Notes under the pieces: generated by a model
What the model was told of the DNA's origin: nothing
Database searches by the model: none
The model's input: the letters and a program-made list of their open reading frames with translations, nothing else
Part shown: piece after piece, positions 60,651-64,000 of the stretch
Numbering within the stretch: the first letter of the stretch is position 1
Layout: each line of letters begins with the position of its first letter
Made by a program: the position numbers and the translations under genes
Source of the DNA: Chaetorhynchus papuensis
Taxonomy: Eukaryota; Chordata; Aves; Passeriformes; Rhipiduridae
Direction of reading: 5' to 3'
DNA length: 64,000 nt
Assembly: GCA_013396525.1 (NCBI GenBank)
Contig: VWYX01000125.1
Coordinates: 1,299,022 to 1,363,021, forward strand

Positions 60651-61993
60651 TGAATTTGGATGTTCTTGTCTGTTTTCACACGGCAAACCTCTCCTCCAGG
60701 AAAATACCATTACTCCTGGGGATCTTGTAATTACCCTCAGAAGAATCCAAGTAATTTATCCTTGAAAGAGTCCAAGTGGAACTGCGATTGAGCCTGGGAG
60801 ATACTATCCACGAATACCAGTCCAGTGAGGTGCTGCAGCATGGGAAAGCAGCTGGGCCCACGATTCAGTCCAGAGGATCTCTTCTGTGTGTGTTCATCTC
60901 TCCAGTGTGTTCCTTGCCATCAGTGGAGCCAGTCCCAGGATTCTCCCAAGCAATGAGCTTTGGGACAGCCCCTGTGATCACTGGCGTCTCTTCCCAGAGG
61001 AAGAAATGTGTGCCAAGAGCTCTTCATTTTGGGGATATTTTAGCTTTCTTCTGACTGGCAGCTCTTTTGATGAGAAGATGTGGATTCATTGCTGGGGACA
61101 CATCTTCCTCTTGTTTTATGTTTTCTTTTTTTGTTCTTCATGTCACCAGTCCTCTACCAATACATGTTCAATCCCTTTGTGATCTCACCTGATTTCTGGC
61201 TGTGGGCCACAACTTCTTTTTTCTGGGGATGTAATATTTGTGTGATTAGGTCCTTTAGGATGGTTTGGAAGGAGCCTGAGAGATGCTTGACAGCAAATAG
61301 AAAGTCAGAAAGGCTTGTCTGCTAGTCTCTTTGGACTTTGCTTGCTACAGAACCTGTTAAAATTCGTTACCCTTTCAGTGGGAAGTTGTGATGATTGTGA
61401 GTTTGCACTTGGGAGGAGTTTTGTGGTAGCTTAGACTCCTTTGAGCCCACCGTAGAGTTACGCTGCCCTTTCTTCCAGAAAGATGACTTCTCTTTGTCCC
61501 AAAAGAATGGTATCCGTCAACCTCAGTTACTTCAGTTACCACCCAAAGCCTTCCTGGGGTTGTCAGGTAATGTTTTCTCTCAGCTAACAGAGTGAGGGTG
61601 GCCTTTACCTCGCTGAAGCTGACAAGCAGTAAGTGGTTAAACTGCAGAAACTCCATTTCTGTCACTCATGTGTCAGAAATGATAGATTTACTGGGCACAG
61701 ACCTCCAAGCACTTTGAAGCTGAGGGCTTGGCTGAGCTTCAGTGCTCTATCATGTTAGCTACCCTTACTAGCATGAACAGGTTTGCAGCTGTGTGTGTTT
61801 CTATATCAATTTAATCACTTTTCTTCCAGGGGTTGGGCCTTACCCTTTAATACTACCATATTAAAACCTCATTATGGTTTATCTGCATCCATATTTAGTA
61901 AGGCACTGACAAAGCTTATGCTGGCATTAAGAAAATAAATCATACTAAGAAGTAGAACACCTATGGTAGCTACCTGAGTCATCCCTAAAAGTT
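60651..61993. other. non-coding stretch
   Basis: Overlapping plus-strand frames at 60776-61325 (80-98 codons) and a 96-codon minus-strand frame at 61375-61665 have no recognised domains. No repeats were noticed. Confidence 0.45.
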
Positions 61994-62166
61994 AAAAAAA
62001 AAAAAAAAAAGAGAAACCAAACAAAATATCCAAACCCCCATGCTTTTAAATTCAGGTTTTTGGGGTTTTTTTTGGTTGAGTTTTTTTGTTTGTATGGTTT
62101 TGGGGGTTTTTTGTGTTGTTTTGGTTTTTTTTTTTACTTTTTTTTGTTTCTTTTTGTTTATTTTAG
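61994..62166. repeat. A17 run facing a T/G-rich run
   Basis: A17 at 61994-62010 and an A-rich continuation are followed, after about 30 bases, by a T- and G-rich run at 62055-62166. The two sides can pair as a long imperfect A/T hairpin. The minus-strand frame here is lysine-rich only because of the T-run. Confidence 0.85.
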
Positions 62167-62436
62167 CCAAGAAGAATATAGAAAGAGGAAGACCCTAAGT
62201 TTCTACTCTTAAAACTATTCAACTATTCATGGATCTTTAGTGTTCCCGGTCCCTAAAGCCAGGAGCAGAGACTATAAACACTCTGGGATGCTGAGAGGAG
62301 AATCCACCATTCACATCAACTGAATTTGCTGCAGGACTTGCAGGAGTTGCTTTGTGTTTTCTTCTTCAGGTTTAAAAAGAATGTTAGCCCACACGTTATT
62401 GATTTACCTTGTATATTAGGGGATCCAAGGTGCTGA

Positions 62437-62497
62437 GAAGGAGAGAGAGAGATAGATAGATAGACAGACAGACAGATGGATAGATAGATATAGATAT
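62437..62497. repeat. GA, GATA and GACA microsatellite
   Basis: GAGAGAGAGA is followed by GATA units, four GACA units and further GATA units. This compound tetranucleotide repeat is likely to vary in length between individuals. Confidence 0.95.
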
Positions 62498-63456
62498 CTG
62501 CTAAAACATTCCTTAAGGGAATCTTGCAAGGAAAAGGGAAATAAGACATCTCACCTTGTGGTTCTTCTCATCACAGGTGGCACTCAAAGCTAGGACAGGG
62601 AGAGCTTTATGTTTGGTTTGTACAGACTTCAAAACCATGGATGCCTCCTGCTGACCCCCTTCTACAAAGGGATGAGGGAACTCTGTGTTTCACTGCAAGA
62701 AATGAACTTATCTGCTAAAATGAACTGCTAGAGGGGGAGTATGAAAAAATACCTAGAAGAAGTGAACCTCCAAAAAGAATTTAATAATGTCATGTTTACT
62801 CTCTTAGTTTCATGTATCAGTCTGTCAGTCCATGCTGTTCTTGCAATGCCTTTATTCCTCTGCCAGGAGGACAAAACCTGACCCATTCACACCTCTGTCA
62901 GCAAAACAGTTCAGCCAGTGTCAGACCTCAGGCTTTCAGAGGCTTCTCCACCCACCTGCTGCTCCTGCTGTAGCAGCCACTCCAGCTGCACTATTCCAGC
63001 TCTGTCAGTCCAGAGAGAAAAACTTGCATGAAAAACTTGCTGAATGTTTAGTCACTCATGCTGCTTGTGACCATGTGTATCTTTGTGTCCTCTTGCTCAA
63101 TCTGTAACAGTAAGAACAGGAATTGTATGATTGGCAATATAATCCTACAAGAGCTGGGGAAACTGGCGCAGCCACAGTTTGTGTTCACAACATTCCCAGT
63201 TTACAGTGATGTGAGCAGGTATGTGATGTCTTTTAGTGTGTATGGATTAGTGAGATTTTTTTCCATTCTTAGTGACAGGCATGGCCTTTAGGGCTTGTCT
63301 ACTACTGAAAGTTTCCGGCTTACAGCCAGAAATGTGGGCACTCTTTGTTTTATTTGACATTGATCTGTTATCCTGAAGTGAACAAGCTGTTAAAGGTCCA
63401 GATTTCTGGATAATAAAGATTATCTTCACTATCTTTGACAAATGTCTCATTGACAG
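62498..63456. other. non-coding stretch
   Basis: A 91-codon plus-strand frame at 62832-63107 has an alanine/proline-rich patch but no acceptor and no domain. Nothing else was seen. Confidence 0.5.
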
Positions 63457-63495
63457 TGAGGAACGCCAGAAGGATCTAACAAAACTGAATGAAAG
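63457..63495 (+). CDS. candidate 39-base micro-exon, unknown product
   Basis: An AG acceptor (gtctcattgacag) ends at 63456 and a consensus donor, AAAG followed by GTAAAG, starts at 63496. The 39 bases between are a multiple of three and encode the charged helical peptide EERQKDLTKLNE plus split codons. Read without a splice, the same frame runs back about 27 codons to a TGA and forward to a TAA that lies within the donor, so an unspliced reading ends at once. It looks like a coiled-coil piece such as those found in cytoskeletal or vesicle-tethering proteins, but I do not recognise it. No neighbouring exon is visible. Confidence 0.28.
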
Positions 63496-64000
63496 GTAAA
63501 GAACATGGCAGAGGAAGATAAACGTGCAACAGTTCATCTGTGGGAAATACTGTAAATCATGTCTCCTTGGTGCTTACAACCAGTTCACCCGAGATACCTT
63601 GGCATCACTGCTGGAGGGCTCTGAAATTACTGCTTTATTTGCAGTGACAAGCAAGAAGGACAAGGAACAGAGGAACCGTCAGGAAGGGCAGTGAGGAATG
63701 GACCAGGATGTTCTTTTACTGCTACATGAAACTTCCATGAGCTCACACTCTGGGGACTTGGGGTCTCTACATCTCAAGAATGTCATGGGGTGCAAAAAAA
63801 GAGAGAAGAGCAGAGAGGAACCAAAAATTATAAAACCATGAAGTTGGTGGAAAAATTCAATGCAGAGCTCTTATTTATGAAAACTCTCTGTGAAGAGCAG
63901 AGTATTCATTGAAACTTGTAGGACATCAATTTGGAACAAATTTTTAATAGTCTGGGTTTTCTTTTTTACACAGTGAGTAGTGAAACTCAGAAATGAGTGA
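63496..64000. other. non-coding stretch to window end
   Basis: A second acceptor-like ctgctttatttgcag occurs near 63652, followed by a lysine-rich 15-codon frame (TSKKDKEQRNRQEGQ) that stops. No donor or poly(A) pattern supports it. Confidence 0.45.

Noticed and set aside
1..64000. CRISPR arrays, phage or bacterial operons, CpG islands, rRNA or spliceosomal RNA genes
   Set aside because: None seen; repeats are eukaryotic retroelements and simple repeats, and no array with regular spacers or any conserved RNA motif was found.

Overview
The window reads as vertebrate nuclear DNA from a songbird-like bird. It is AT-leaning and poor in CpG, has no CpG island and no long open reading frame, and is seeded with 5'-truncated chicken-repeat-1 (CR1) LINE copies. 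One copy of a tRNA-Ile-headed, CR1-tailed SINE (minus strand, around 15.14-15.27 kb) matches the layout of TguSINE1, which I know from zebra finch and other passerines; that is the main reason for suggesting a passerine. The organism call is inference; the repeat content is seen directly.

No gene can be assigned with confidence. The window behaves like the inside of a large intron or a gene desert. Most open frames are under 130 codons, lack splice or start context, and several of the longest lie over CR1 copies. Four places are worth testing as coding: a TATA-led candidate first exon on the minus strand at the left edge (66-about 245); a candidate exon on the minus strand at 42727-42979 with a strong acceptor and retained CpGs; a candidate terminal exon on the plus strand at 28356-28482; and a 39-base candidate micro-exon on the plus strand at 63457-63495.

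Layout: 0-10 kb holds the candidate promoter, a 19-bp minisatellite, one CR1 and a probable solo LTR (8.0-8.37 kb). 10-24 kb is the densest repeat zone, with six CR1 3' ends, the SINE and a decayed CR1 reverse-transcriptase relic at 23.6-24.0 kb. 24-34 kb is mostly unassigned, with a decayed two-frame stretch on the minus strand at 25.4-25.9 kb. A short inverted repeat sits at 34.17-34.27 kb. 35-58 kb holds more CR1 copies, separated by stretches with unusual CpG retention and homeobox-like AT cores (40.3, 48.4 and 51.1 kb) that look like conserved non-coding candidates. 58-64 kb ends with a similar block at 60.3 kb, T-rich and tetranucleotide repeats near 62 kb, and the micro-exon.

The CR1 copies carry at least five kinds of 3' end in both orientations, so they record several waves of insertion rather than one event. 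I see no operon, phage, CRISPR or other multi-gene system, and I do not claim a new biological system. The best leads are the candidate exons, the hairpin at 34.2 kb, a sharply bounded 45-bp inverted repeat pair (56051-56095 and 59249-59293), and the probable conserved elements.
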